Shown here piece after piece: positions 10,775 to 21,848 of a DNA stretch of 64,000 bases. Origin of the DNA: Adiantum capillus-veneris (Eukaryota; Streptophyta; Polypodiopsida; Polypodiales; Pteridaceae). The stretch lies in the NCBI GenBank assembly GCA_014529385.2, contig CM043948.1:24672451-24736450 (forward strand), written 5' to 3'. The first letter of the stretch is position 1; the number at the start of each line of letters is the position of its first letter. A program made the translations under genes and the position numbers. The notes under the pieces were generated by a model. That model was not told the origin of the DNA. It searched no databases and worked only from the letters and a program-made list of their open reading frames with translations.

Positions 10775-13252
10775 TGAGCCAAAAAAAATAAAAGTATATT
10801 ATGGCCTCTTTGTGTGTAAATATTTCATTGTATATATGGCCTAAATATAGGGATTTTTAATAATTATTTTGGTATTTTATTTAAATATTTCTACTTAGGT
10901 GTGTGTTTTATTAAACCTATGTACACCTTCTTTCATCCTCTTACACCATAATTATATTTTTTTTGCCAATATGTACATACTCTAACCTCATATTTTTCCT
11001 TTATACAAATCACTCCCACATTTTCACCCTCACCCTCGTGAAAACAAAAAATTGATTTCTACTCATTGGTTACTTTTATTATATTATTTACTTGCATACC
11101 TTTTCCTCTTTCACCCAAAATAATTCAAGGAGGGACCATATCATATGATTCCAATATCTTTCCATATCCATAACTCCTCCATATTTTTATTATTATTTTT
11201 ACTCATTATTCTAACACCATGTGCTCATTGAGCTAAAGTCCATGAATAGTCCATACACTAGTCCCACCATGTATATATTTCTTATTTCACCAATAATCCT
11301 CCTCCATGCATGGGTCAAGGGCAACTTGAATGCTTTGTATTATAATATGACAAAGGAGGGGCTCACTCTTGGATGCATTGTACAAATTCAACAAAGGAGG
11401 GGACCACTAAAAGACTTTTGCAGGCATAAAAAACAGGCTTTTTGGTGAGAATTTTGGCACCTATCTCCACTCCAACTTTGGAGTGGTGGTCAAAAGAGAA
11501 AATGTAGCGCACGCTCTGAATAATCACCCCAAATGTTTTCATGATTTTTGGAGCTACCAGCTGTGAGCTATGATTTTTTTAGTGGACCCCAGTTTTTCCA
11601 TGCTATGCAGCCACACTCTCTCTTCCACTTTATCATTTTCCTCTTTCACACACACTTCTCCACTCATCATCCCCATCTCTCTCACCACTCCTCTCTGCAC
11701 ACTACTCACCTTCTCCTCAACCTTGAAGAATAAGAGAAACCATGGTGAACTCATACCTCCCACACACAATTCCATTCCAAAATTGACCACCTAGTCTCAT
11801 TTTTCCTCCTCCAAATTACCCATATCTATCAAAAAACCACAAAATTCAGCCTCTTCTCTTAAAAGACAGCATCATGGTGGTTGATTACTCGGCTTCAATT
11901 ACCTTGTCTCTCAAGGAAGGTCAAGAGTGGAGAAAAAATGTACCGTCAAAGCTAGTGGACCGTCAACAAGCGTCAAAATTGGCCCTACTCAAGACACTTG
12001 GAGCATCAACCTTGTAAGAAATCCACCTTTTCTTACCTCTTAAGAGTTTTTCTTCCTTATTTGTATCCTACATGGATACTCCCATTGTAAATATTCAATT
12101 CCATTTGTAAATTAATACTAACTCTACTAACACTAACCCACTATGAAAAGTCCTATCACCTCCATTTCTCTCCTCTCTCTTTCCCCACCAACTTCTTGAT
12201 AATTCCAAGCAAAAGAAATTAGATAAATTTCTGAAAATCTAACCCAACCATGGTTAGAGGAGTAACCCTAGCCTTCAAAATTGCTGTAAAAGGAGGGTGT
12301 AGCTAGCATAAGGAGGGGGGGAGCCATAAGCAAGAGCACTATGCTATAGCTTGAGAAGCCAAGCTCAACCTCTCTAGAAGGAGCTCTTGAGTGGAAGCTC
12401 ATTGTCTTATGCATGTGCATGTGTTGTAATAGGGGATTAGCAAGGGAAATCTATGCCATTGTAAGAGAGAGAGTGATCATTCAATTGAGAGTAGGAAATC
12501 TATCATTTCTCCTACTAGTGTAAGCCCAACATTCGCTGAATCAAGGAGGGTGGATTTGGACTAAGCTTGGATACTTTGTCTCCCTTCCAACGTGAAGTAA
12601 TGGACAACAATGATGCGTAAGTGTCTTGGTGTTTTTTTTTTTGTTAAGTTCTTGATAGCTTGTCTCTGGTGTTGTCATCAATCTAGCCATAAATCCCACA
12701 TACTGTAAGAGGGCGACAGGGTGGAGAGGACTCCCCTGGCCTTAAGACAGTGATTGGGGTGGCTTTTCTTGTGATGTGTTGTGGTGAAATTTACGCAAGC
12801 TATGTTGAACAAGTACTAATCTCACTTTGATTTGTCATGATAGATTTGTAAGAAGGTATTAATGCAACAAGCACCCCCTCCCCCTTTCTCTCTCTTTCTT
12901 AAATATATAGTTGTGTTTGCTTGATCATTGCCGATACGTTTCAAAGCAGCTCGAGCACTATCTCTCTCTCTCTCTCTATCTCTCTCTCTCGTGTTTTAGT
13001 GTGTGAGAGTATTCCATTGGTGTTAGGGTTAGTGTAAATTCCTTGCTTGTTTGTGGGTTGCTCTAAGGATTCTCCTCTTTTGTGTCCTAGTTCGCTCTTA
13101 AACTAGGTGGTGCCCCTTGTGTAGTTGGGATTTGGCGGTGGGTTTGTTGTTTTGGTTTGTGTTGTGTTGTGCCCCAGCCCCATTGAGCAGCACGGGAGCC
13201 TTGAAGGGTGTCTAGAGGCCACTCTTCTTGTTGCCCGCCCCGGACCGCCTCA
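10775..13252 (+). repeat. Gypsy 5' LTR
   Basis: Begins TGAGCC, ends CGCCTCA, giving a TGAG/CTCA terminal inverse. Aligns almost base for base with 18373-20865. The promoter box reads TGTAAAA at 12285-12291, where the 3' LTR has TATAAAA. Confidence 0.9.
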
Positions 13253-13255
13253 AAT

Positions 13256-13275
13256 TGGTGCCCCCACGGAGGACG
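13256..13275 (+). other. Primer-binding site (putative)
   Basis: TGGTGCCCCCACGGAGGA begins three bases after the LTR end. The opening TGG matches the universal CCA tail of a tRNA. I cannot say which tRNA. Confidence 0.55.
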
Positions 13276-13326
13276 GCTTGTGTATTTTTGTGTAGAATCA
13301 ACCTTTAACATAGTCAAGTAGTTTGC

Positions 13327-16300
13327 ATGAATCACGAAGCTTTGTATGATCCCTTCATTCCCATTGCAAGGCAAAAGATACACACAATTGCTAGTACTTG
13401 GTTTGACTCTTTGCCTGAGGAAGTTAAGGGGAATTACACAGAAGTTTTGAATCGTTTTAAGAGATACTTCTTTGATCCCCAAAACACTCAAAAACTATGG
13501 CAAGACATTGTTTCTCATAAGCAAAAAGACTTAGATGACTACTACTTGTACAAGCAAGAGTTTCTACGTCTTTGGGCTCTATGGATACGAAATGTTGCTA
13601 ACCCTGGTGATGGTGCAGAATTTTTAAAGAAGGAGAGGTTCATAGCCGGACTCTTTCCTGACCTTAAGGTAAAAGTTGAGGCGGGTGCACCTGCTACTTT
13701 TGATGCAGCTGAAACTAGGGCTGCTGAGAAGTATAGGAAACTCAAGTGCTTAAGGGGAGAGGTTCCAATAGAAGGTCTTAGACCCAAAGGTAAGTCACAA
13801 GCATCAACATCGAGGGAGCTTCCTGAGGTAACGGCGGAAGTAATTGAGAAGCTAAACGAATATTTAAGCAGCCTGTCAATTCACCTTGCACAAGCTGTAG
13901 GTCCAAAGGGACAAGCAAAGAAGTCTGAAGAGCGAGATCCACGACCTAGGAGAGTCTTGCAATGTTGGAATTACGGAGAGTCTGGACATGGGATGTATAA
14001 TTGTCCTTGGCCCCGTGGGGAGCCAGGGAGGCCTAACTTGAATTACCCAGTGATGAATGCAGGTGAAGGAACTGGTCAACAACCAAGGCTTCTACAAAGG
14101 CCAAATGGACCAAGACCACCTCCACAAGGGGTAGAAGGAGTTCCACCTTTGCCAGATCCAAATGTGCATGTGGTAGAGGTGACAAATTCAAATGAGGTTG
14201 ACATGGAAGCCAATGGAATTAAGCGTGGCCGAGGAAAAGGTAAAGAGAAAGAAGGAGTCACATCACAGAGTGACCATGGACAAGGCAAGAAGGCAAAGGA
14301 AACCAAGGAAACCAAGAGGACTCGACGTCGTATCAACCTCCAAGACTTCCCTCTTGGACATGGTATGGCTCCGTACAACTTGTTGGAAGACATGAGAGGT
14401 AAGGGTCCTGATATTTCATGCCCTCAATTTCTTGCATTATGTCCACAAGTTAGGAGGGATTTAACAAGGGCAGTTAGCACTAGGAGAAAGGTAAAAGAGA
14501 GTGTGCCTGTTGTAAAAATTGCACAAGCTGAAATGAATGAGGACATTACACCGGTGCTAGACTGTTACATCAAAGGGAGATTGGTTAGGAAAGGTCTAGT
14601 GGATGGGGGTGCACAAATTTGCATCATGACAGAGGGACTCATGCAAAAACTAGGCATGCACATCCATGAGACACCTGAAATTAGGGTCAAGATGGCAAAC
14701 AATAGCAAGGCTAGGTGCGTAGGCATTTGTAAAAATGTTTTTGTGGAGGCCTTTGGCATTAAGAAGGCAGTGGATTTCTATGTCATGTCTACCAAGGGAA
14801 ATGGTTACCCATTTATCCTAGGAAGACCATGGCTAATGAAAATGCGAGCTTTGCAGGATTGGGAGAGTGGAAAGCTAATTTGCAGGAATGACAATCACAA
14901 GAAGGTTGTCTTTGACATGAAGGAGCAACGCCAAGAGGAGCTCCATGAAGAATCATCTCAAAGTGAGACGGAAGAAGGTTGGACCGATAGCACTTCAGAA
15001 GAAGAAAGTAGCGACAGCATTACTGAAGAGGAGTCTTCCATCGAAGTCATGGGGGTAAGGTTTAAGCCAAGCAACCAAGAGACCTCTTGTCAAGGCTTGG
15101 AGGAGGTAGGTCCTCAAGAGAACGAAGGTGATCAAGATGAAGGGATGCTGGAAGGTATGCTATCAACAACACTTACAAAGGATGAAAGAGAGGAGTTCAA
15201 ATGTGTGCTAAGGAAGTTTCCTAGGCTTTTTGCTAAAGACTACACCGATGTGCGTGGAGTAGATGCTGTTCAACACAAAATTGAGTTGAAGCCAGAGGCC
15301 ACACCTAAGGCTCAGAAGCTACGAAGGCTAGGAGTCATCAAGGAGCAGGCTTTACTCAAGGAGGTAAGAAAGCTTCTAGCAGCAGGGTTCATTTATCCAG
15401 TGGAGAATTCAGAGTGGGTCTCTCCTGTTGTTGTCACTCCTAAGAAGAACGGCAAGTGGAGGGTGTGTGTGGATTACCGTCCCCTCAATGAGGCAACAAA
15501 GAGAGATCACTTTCCCCTCCCATTCCAGGATGAGATACTAAATGAGGTAGCTGGTCATGAGAAGTACACTGTGTGCGATGGTTACTCAGGTTACTTTCAA
15601 ATAGGGATTGCACTGGAGGATCAATTGAAAACAACCTTTATCACTCCTTGGGGTTGTTATGCTTTTAGAGTCATGCCATTTGGTCTGACAAATGCTCCTG
15701 CAACATTCCAACGTTTCATGAATATGGTGTTTCAAGCATTCTTTGGAAAGTCAATTAGGGTGTTCATTGATGATTTCTGTATTTATAGCTCAAAATCATT
15801 GCATCTACAAAGGGTAGAAGAAGGTTTAAAGAAGCTCTACGACATGGGAGGTCAACTCAACCCCGACAAGTGCCATATAGGTGAGGATGAAGTAATCTTG
15901 CTTGGTCATAAAGTTTCTTACAAAGGCATTGAAGTGGATCCTTCGAAGGCAAAGGCTCTTATTGAGCTACCATCACCCAAGAGTCTTAAGGAGGTCATCT
16001 CATTCATTCAAAAGGTGAAGTATATGTCACGCTTCATTCACTTAGCCTCGGAGTTACTTCACCCTTTGCAAAAGTTGACACAACAAGTAGAATTTGCATG
16101 GTCTGATGAGCTTGAAGAGTACTTTTGTAACATTAAAGTCATTTTGTCAGAGCTACCAACACTCATGCCTCCTTGTTGGGAGTACACATTCTTTGTTAGC
16201 TCTAGTGCTGGGAAAGAAACAATTGGTGCTGTGTTGCTACAACAAGATCCCCACAGTACAAGGATGCGACCCATCTACTTTGCTAGTAGGGTCATGAATG

Positions 16301-18375
16301 CTTTGGAGAGAGACTACACAGAAGCAGAACTCATGATGCTTTCTCTCATGTTTGCGGTGAGAAAGTTTAGATCCTACCTGCTACCAAAACCTTTTGTAAT
16401 TCTCACTGCAGAAAATTTGTTCCCTTGGGTGTCATCTCAAATGAATCTTAGTACTAGGATCTCAAAGTGGATTATGGAGTTGCAAGAGTTTCAATACTCT
16501 TTCAAGGTAGAAGATAGTGTGCGTGCACAATTGGCAGGGATTCTCACTTATAGGGTGCACGAAAAGGAGATTAAGGTGCCTGAAGTAAAGACCCTACCAT
16601 TGCCACCACCAAAAAGTATTCCTAATGCTTTTACTTTGTTCTTTGATGGAGCTTTTCGTCGAGCCACAGGAAAATCAGGGGGAGGGCTAGTGTTGCTCAA
16701 CCCAAGTGGAGAGGTGGTCATGAAAGAGAAGTTCAATCTACCAAGTTCAGCTAGCAACAATAAAGCAGAATATGACACTCTACTTCATGGTTTGAATATG
16801 TGCATTGGCCAAGGGATACAACGCCTCATGGTAAAGGGAGATGCACTTCTCATTGTTAAACAGATTTTAGGCATTTGGGCATGCAAGAATGAGAGCTTAC
16901 GGACAAAAGTTCATGCCATTCGTAGATTGTTTAATCAATTTGAAGAAGTGCAACTATATCATATTCCTAGGAAACAGAATGAAGATGCTGATTTACTTGC
17001 ACAACAAGCCGTTGCATGTGTAAAGAAAGAAGTGCAGGTCATCATGGTGGCGGCTGCTGTGAAGCAACCGAGGTACCAGGGATTGGAGTCATTGGCTCCC
17101 ATCATTGGCTACATTTTGGAGGGTGAGTTTCCACCAGACTTCACAAAAGCTCAGAAGAGGAGACTCATGAAGAAGGCAAGCGTATATCTCTTCCTAGAAG
17201 GCTCCCTCTATCAAAGAGGGAAGGATCAAGTGTGCAGACGAGTACCAACTATCAAGGAAATTCCAGCCATTCTAAAAGGTTTGCATGAAGAGGCATGTGG
17301 TGGTCATTTTGCCCAAGAATTAACTGTGAAGAAGATTTTGCTTTCGGGGTATGTTTGGCCAAGTTTGCATGTGGATGTTCAACATTGGTGTAAAAGCTGT
17401 CACACTTGTCAGATAAATGGAAATAGAAGGTTGGTGCATGGCCCGAGGCAAATAGTGCTTGCAAATGGACCCTTTGAAAAGTGGGGCATTGATGCTATGG
17501 GTCCTCTGCCTAGGACAAAAAATGGTAAACTCTACATTCTAATGGCTGTAGACTATATGACTAGGTGGGTGGAAGCACAAAGTGTGGCAAAGGTAAATGA
17601 GAAGACAGTGAGCAAATTCGTCTACACTCACATTTGTTGTAGATTTGGCACACCTTTGGAGATTGTTTCTGATAATGGTCCAGGGTTTAGAAAAGGATTG
17701 CTCACAGAAGTTTGTGAAGAGCTTCACATTCTACATCGTCATAGCACACCATACTACCCACAGTCAAATGGTTTGGTGGAGAAGGCTAATGGTGTCATTG
17801 CAGGAATCATTAGAAAGATGGTGCAAAACAAGACAAAATTATGGGATGACTTCTTGGATGGTGCCTTGTGGGCATATCGAACCACATATAGGGAAGCCAC
17901 GGAGTTCACACCATTTCACTTGGTCTATGGTCAAGAGGCTTTGCAGCCTATCGAGCTCAACATTCCAACAATGCGACTTCATGGCAAAGGAGCACAAGAT
18001 GATCAAGAGGTATGGATGGATCGACTTCTTACGTTAGTGGAGCTTGAGTGGAAAAGAGAAGCAGCATATGAGTGCTACAAGAGGAAAGCCACACAAGCGA
18101 AAGAAACGCACGACAAGAAACTGAAGGACAAAGGCATCAAGGAAGGAGAGCTTGTGCTAAGGTATGACAATCGACTTGACAATCGTTTTGATGCCAAGTT
18201 TGAAACAAGATGGCAAGGGCCATACATAGTCAACAAGGATTTCAATTCAAGTTACTATCAGCTTATGGACTTGAATGGTAAAGAGCACTCCAGGAAAGTA
18301 AACGGGTATCGCTTGAAGCCCTATTTCCCATATCTTCTTAAAAACCCTCAGCTAGCTAGTCACTGGGCTAGGTGA
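13327..18375 (+). CDS. gag-pol: Gypsy Gag-Pol polyprotein, 1682 aa, uninterrupted
   Basis: Encodes all proteins for the element's RNA-to-DNA copying and insertion. ATG 13327 lies about 50 bases after the primer site. Domains by residue: gag core ~15-110; zinc knuckle ~213-226; protease with Asp-Gly-Gly-Ala near 426; RT ~690-900 with VFIDDF near 813; first RNase H with ERDYTEAELM near 990; second, archaeal-type RNase H ~1098-1220 with FDGAF, NKAEYD and VKGDAL; integrase zinc finger (HEEACGGH then CKSCHTC) ~1320-1350; DDE core WGIDAMGP, VSDNGPG and NGLVEKANG ~1387-1485. The zinc knuckle reads CWNYGESGH, with Tyr (TAC 13972-13974) where Cys is expected. The stop TGA (18373-18375) is the first three bases of the 3' LTR. 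Confidence 0.95.
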   Translation: MNHEALYDPFIPIARQKIHTIASTWFDSLPEEVKGNYTEVLNRFKRYFFDPQNTQKLWQDIVSHKQKDLDDYYLYKQEFLRLWALWIRNVANPGDGAEFLKKERFIAGLFPDLKVKVEAGAPATFDAAETRAAEKYRKLKCLRGEVPIEGLRPKGKSQASTSRELPEVTAEVIEKLNEYLSSLSIHLAQAVGPKGQAKKSEERDPRPRRVLQCWNYGESGHGMYNCPWPRGEPGRPNLNYPVMNAGEGTGQQPRLLQRPNGPRPPPQGVEGVPPLPDPNVHVVEVTNSNEVDMEANGIKRGRGKGKEKEGVTSQSDHGQGKKAKETKETKRTRRRINLQDFPLGHGMAPYNLLEDMRGKGPDISCPQFLALCPQVRRDLTRAVSTRRKVKESVPVVKIAQAEMNEDITPVLDCYIKGRLVRKGLVDGGAQICIMTEGLMQKLGMHIHETPEIRVKMANNSKARCVGICKNVFVEAFGIKKAVDFYVMSTKGNGYPFILGRPWLMKMRALQDWESGKLICRNDNHKKVVFDMKEQRQEELHEESSQSETEEGWTDSTSEEESSDSITEEESSIEVMGVRFKPSNQETSCQGLEEVGPQENEGDQDEGMLEGMLSTTLTKDEREEFKCVLRKFPRLFAKDYTDVRGVDAVQHKIELKPEATPKAQKLRRLGVIKEQALLKEVRKLLAAGFIYPVENSEWVSPVVVTPKKNGKWRVCVDYRPLNEATKRDHFPLPFQDEILNEVAGHEKYTVCDGYSGYFQIGIALEDQLKTTFITPWGCYAFRVMPFGLTNAPATFQRFMNMVFQAFFGKSIRVFIDDFCIYSSKSLHLQRVEEGLKKLYDMGGQLNPDKCHIGEDEVILLGHKVSYKGIEVDPSKAKALIELPSPKSLKEVISFIQKVKYMSRFIHLASELLHPLQKLTQQVEFAWSDELEEYFCNIKVILSELPTLMPPCWEYTFFVSSSAGKETIGAVLLQQDPHSTRMRPIYFASRVMNALERDYTEAELMMLSLMFAVRKFRSYLLPKPFVILTAENLFPWVSSQMNLSTRISKWIMELQEFQYSFKVEDSVRAQLAGILTYRVHEKEIKVPEVKTLPLPPPKSIPNAFTLFFDGAFRRATGKSGGGLVLLNPSGEVVMKEKFNLPSSASNNKAEYDTLLHGLNMCIGQGIQRLMVKGDALLIVKQILGIWACKNESLRTKVHAIRRLFNQFEEVQLYHIPRKQNEDADLLAQQAVACVKKEVQVIMVAAAVKQPRYQGLESLAPIIGYILEGEFPPDFTKAQKRRLMKKASVYLFLEGSLYQRGKDQVCRRVPTIKEIPAILKGLHEEACGGHFAQELTVKKILLSGYVWPSLHVDVQHWCKSCHTCQINGNRRLVHGPRQIVLANGPFEKWGIDAMGPLPRTKNGKLYILMAVDYMTRWVEAQSVAKVNEKTVSKFVYTHICCRFGTPLEIVSDNGPGFRKGLLTEVCEELHILHRHSTPYYPQSNGLVEKANGVIAGIIRKMVQNKTKLWDDFLDGALWAYRTTYREATEFTPFHLVYGQEALQPIELNIPTMRLHGKGAQDDQEVWMDRLLTLVELEWKREAAYECYKRKATQAKETHDKKLKDKGIKEGELVLRYDNRLDNRFDAKFETRWQGPYIVNKDFNSSYYQLMDLNGKEHSRKVNGYRLKPYFPYLLKNPQLASHWAR

Positions 18376-20865
18376 GCCAAAAAAAATAAAAAAAATAAAA
18401 AAATAAAAGTATATTATGGCCTCTTTGTGTGTAAATATTTCATTGTATATATGGCCTAAATATAGGGATTTTTAATAATTATTTTGGTATTTTATTTAAA
18501 TATTTCTACTTAGGTGTGTGTTTTATTAAACCTATGTACACCTTCTTTCATCCTCTTACACCATAATTATATTTTTTTTGCCAATATGTACATACTCTAA
18601 CCTCATATTTTTCCTTTATACAAATCACTCCCACATTTTCACCCTCACCCTCGTGAAAACAAAAAATTGATTTCTACTCATTGGTTACTTTTATTATATT
18701 ATTTACTTGCATACCTTTTCCTCTTTCACCCAAAATAATTCAAGGAGGGACCATATCATATGATTCCAATATCTTTCCATATCCATAACTCCTCCATATT
18801 TTTATTATTATTTTTACTCATTATTCTAACACCATGTGCTCATTGAGCTAAAGTCCATGAATAGTCCATACACTAGTCCCACCATGTATATATTTCTTAT
18901 TTCACCAATAATCCTCCTCCATGCATGGGTCAAGGGCAACTTGAATGCTTTGTATTATAATATGACAAAGGAGGGGCTCACTCTTGGATGCATTGTACAA
19001 ATTCAACAAAGGAGGGGACCACTAAAAGACTTTTGCAGGCATAAAAAACAGGCTTTTTGGTGAGAATTTTGGCACCTATCTCCACTCCAACTTTGGAGTG
19101 GTGGTCAAAAGAGAAAATGTAGCCCACACTCTGAATAATCACCCCAAATTTTTTCATGATTTTTGGAGCTACCAGCTATGAGCTATGATTTTTTTAGTGG
19201 ACCCCAGTTTTTCCATGCTATGCAGCCACACTCTCTCTTCCACTTTATCATTTTCCTCTTTCACACACACTTCTCCACTCATCATCCCCATCTCTTTCAC
19301 CACTCCTCTCTGCACACTACTCACCTTCTCCTCAACCTTGAAGAATAAGAGAAACCATGGTGAACTCATACCTCCCACACACAATTCCATTCCAAAATTG
19401 ACCACCTAGTCTCATTTTTCCTCCTCCAAATTACCCATATCTATCAAAAAACCACAAAATTCAGCCTCTTCTCTTAAAAGACAGCATCATGGTGGTTGAT
19501 TACTCAGCTTCAATTACCTTGTCTCTCAAGGAAGGTCAAGAGTGGAGAAAAAATGTACCGTCAAAGCTAGTGGACCGTCAACAAGCGTCAAAATTGGCCC
19601 TACTCAAGACACTTGGAGCATCAACCTTGTAAGAAATCCACCTTTTCTTACCTCTTAAGAGTTTTTCTTCCTTATTTGTATCCTACATGGATACTCCCAT
19701 TGTAAATATTCAATTCCATTTGTAAATTAATACTAACTCTACTAACACTAACCCACTATGAAAAGTCCTATCACCTCCATTTCTCTCCTCTCTCTTTCCC
19801 CACCAACTTCTTGATAATTCCAAGCAAAAGAAATTAGATAAATTGCTGAAAATCTAACCCAACCATGGTTAGAGGAGTAACCCTAGCCTTCAAAATTGCT
19901 ATAAAAGGAGGGTGTAGCTAGCATAAGGAGGGGGGGAGCCATAAGCAAGAGCACTATGCTATAGCTTGAGAAGCCAAGCTCAACCTCTCTAGAAGGAGCT
20001 CTTGAGTGGAAGCTCATTGTCTTATGCATGTGCATGTGTTGTAATAGGGGATTAGCAAGGGAAATCTATGCCATTGTAAGAGAGAGAGTGATCATTCAAT
20101 TGAGAGTAGGAAATCTATCATTTCTCCTACTAGTGTAAGCCCAACATTCGCTGAATCAAGGAGGGTGGATTTGGACTAAGCTTGGATACTTTGTCTCCCT
20201 TCCAACGCGAAGTAATGGACAACAATGATGCGTAAGTGTCTTGGTGTTTTTTTTTTTGTTAAGTTCTTGATAGCTTGTCTCTGGTGTTGTCATCAATCTA
20301 GCCATAAATCCCACATACTGTAAGAGGGCGACAGGGTGGAGAGGACTCCCCTGGCCTTAAGACAGTGATTGGGGTGGCTTTTCTTGTGATGTGTTGTGGT
20401 GAAATTTACGCAAGCTATGTTGAACAAGTACTAATTTCACTTTGATTTGTCATGATAGATTTGTAAGAAGGTATTAATGCAACAAGCACCCCCTCCCCCT
20501 TTCTCTCTCTTTCTTAAATATATAGTTGTGTTTGCTTGATCATTGCCGATACGTTTCAAAGCAGCCCGAGCACTATCTCTCTCTCTCTCTATCTCTCTCT
20601 CTCGTGTTTTAGTGTGTGAGAGTATTCCATTGGTGTTAGGGTTAGTGTAAATTCCTTGCTTGTTTGTGGGTTGCTCTAAGGATTCTCCTCTTTTGCGTCC
20701 TAGTTCGCTCTTAAACTAGGTGGTGCCCCTTGTGTAGTTGGGATTTGGCGGTGGGTTTGTTGTTTTGGTTTGTGTTGTGTTGTGCCCCAGCCCCATTGAG
20801 CAGCACGGGAGCCTTGAAGGGTGTCTAGAGGCCACTCTTCTTGTTGCCCGCCCCGGACCGCCTCA
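18373..20865 (+). repeat. Gypsy 3' LTR
   Basis: TGAGCC to CGCCTCA, 2493 bp. It differs from the 5' LTR by extra 'aaaaaat' units near 18381-18405 and scattered single-base changes. The intact TATAAAA at 19900-19906 is the likely ancestral promoter. Confidence 0.9.
19900..19906 (+). promoter_or_regulatory. TATA box of Gypsy 3' LTR
   Basis: TATAAAA followed by 'ggaggg'. The 5' LTR equivalent (12285) is TGTAAAA. Position about 970 bases before the LTR end is plausible for a U3/R boundary in a long LTR. Confidence 0.5.
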
Positions 20866-21408
20866 CTAGTAGAGAGATAATGTTGGACTATAGGGGGTGC
20901 ATGTGGTTGTTGCAGCCATGGAGAGCTTGAAAAGGGGTTTGTAGAGAGAGAAAATCACTTTTAGCTATAGAATAGGTTTGGAAAGACTTTGGAGAGTGAA
21001 AAATGATGTTTTGAAATTTTTTGGAAAAATTTAATTTTTTGGAATTTTTTAGTGCACGTTTTTGACTTTTGGAGGTCAAAAATACTTTTTTGACCATGAA
21101 ATAGGTTAGGGGACCTTTTAAGGAGGGAAAACTTGAAATTTAAAATTTTTTGAAATTTTTAGTGTATTTTTAAATCCAGGCCAAAAAGTGGGGGAAAAAA
21201 GGTCAAAGTGGTCCCCCCCCCCCTCTCTTTCCCCTAGCCACCTCCCTTACCTTCTCACTAGGTAAGAGGCCATTAAGAGGTGTAAGGCTACCTTGTCCCC
21301 CTACTTTTTTGAGGGTATAGAGTGTGTCCACCACCCTCTTTCTATTGGCTGACCTCTAATTAACCTTAATCCCAAAGGGCCCCTAGAGGGTTCATATTTT
21401 TCCTAATG
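20866..21408. other. No gene seen
   Basis: A/T-rich flank with short C run near 21213-21223. No recognised element. The last bases run straight into the broken CACTA fragment. Confidence 0.5.
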
Positions 21409-21848
21409 AAGTGGAAGCAACAAAAGGATGCAGCCAGAGCGCGAGTAGAGGCAGGGAGCTCGCACCACTTGGGGAGCGGTGGATGGGCATCATTTGAGGC
21501 CGATTTTGTAAGTGTTTTCGCATTGCTCTTTATGTTCGATAGTTTAGGGTTTATGAGTTTTTTAATTCTAACATAATGAATTCTTTGTATGTTTTGATAG
21601 TGGTCGATGACAGGACGTGATCCCACACCGTACGAGCGCGAGTACGCAGGCAGGAAGGGCTTAAACGCCCTGATGGACATTCTCAGTTCTCGCAGCGGCA
21701 TGGTTAGTATTAGGGTTTACTCTTTTCTATTTTTTGTATTGTTTTATAAATGTCGCTATATGTTTATACTTACTGAAAGCTGTCTTATTGTCTTTTTTTG
21801 CAGAATCCGACAGATACGCCGCTTGGACGCGATGAGACGTCTGACTAG
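21409..21848 (+). pseudogene. CACTA second protein, 3' exons only
   Basis: Exon pieces at 21409-21507, 21601-21702 and 21804-21848, joined at GT/AG boundaries in phase 0. The final exon reads NPTDTPLGRDETSD then TAG. The 5' three-quarters of the gene is gone. Function as for the intact copy at 53283-54496. Confidence 0.85.

Larger units (their letters stand above)
10726..20865 (+). mobile_element. Ty3/Gypsy LTR retrotransposon, dual RNase H (Tat-like), near intact
   Basis: Two long direct repeats (10775-13252 and 18373-20865) flank one uninterrupted gag-pol frame. Ends are TGAG and CTCA. By eye the LTRs differ by about a dozen substitutions plus small length changes in an A-rich tract and CT repeats, so insertion is recent relative to its neighbours. 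Domain order gag, protease, RT, RNase H, second RNase H, integrase places it in Gypsy; the second RNase H points to the Tat/Ogre side of the family. A clear target-site duplication was not found (right flank CTAGT; left side carries a 49-bp extension). Confidence 0.93.

Noticed and set aside
11221-11794. Small open frames repeated at 18836-19409
   Set aside because: They occur in both Gypsy LTRs with no domain and conflicting frames; they are LTR sequence, not genes.
13087-13491. 134-codon minus-strand open frame
   Set aside because: Overlaps the Gypsy LTR end, primer site and Gag start; no domain.
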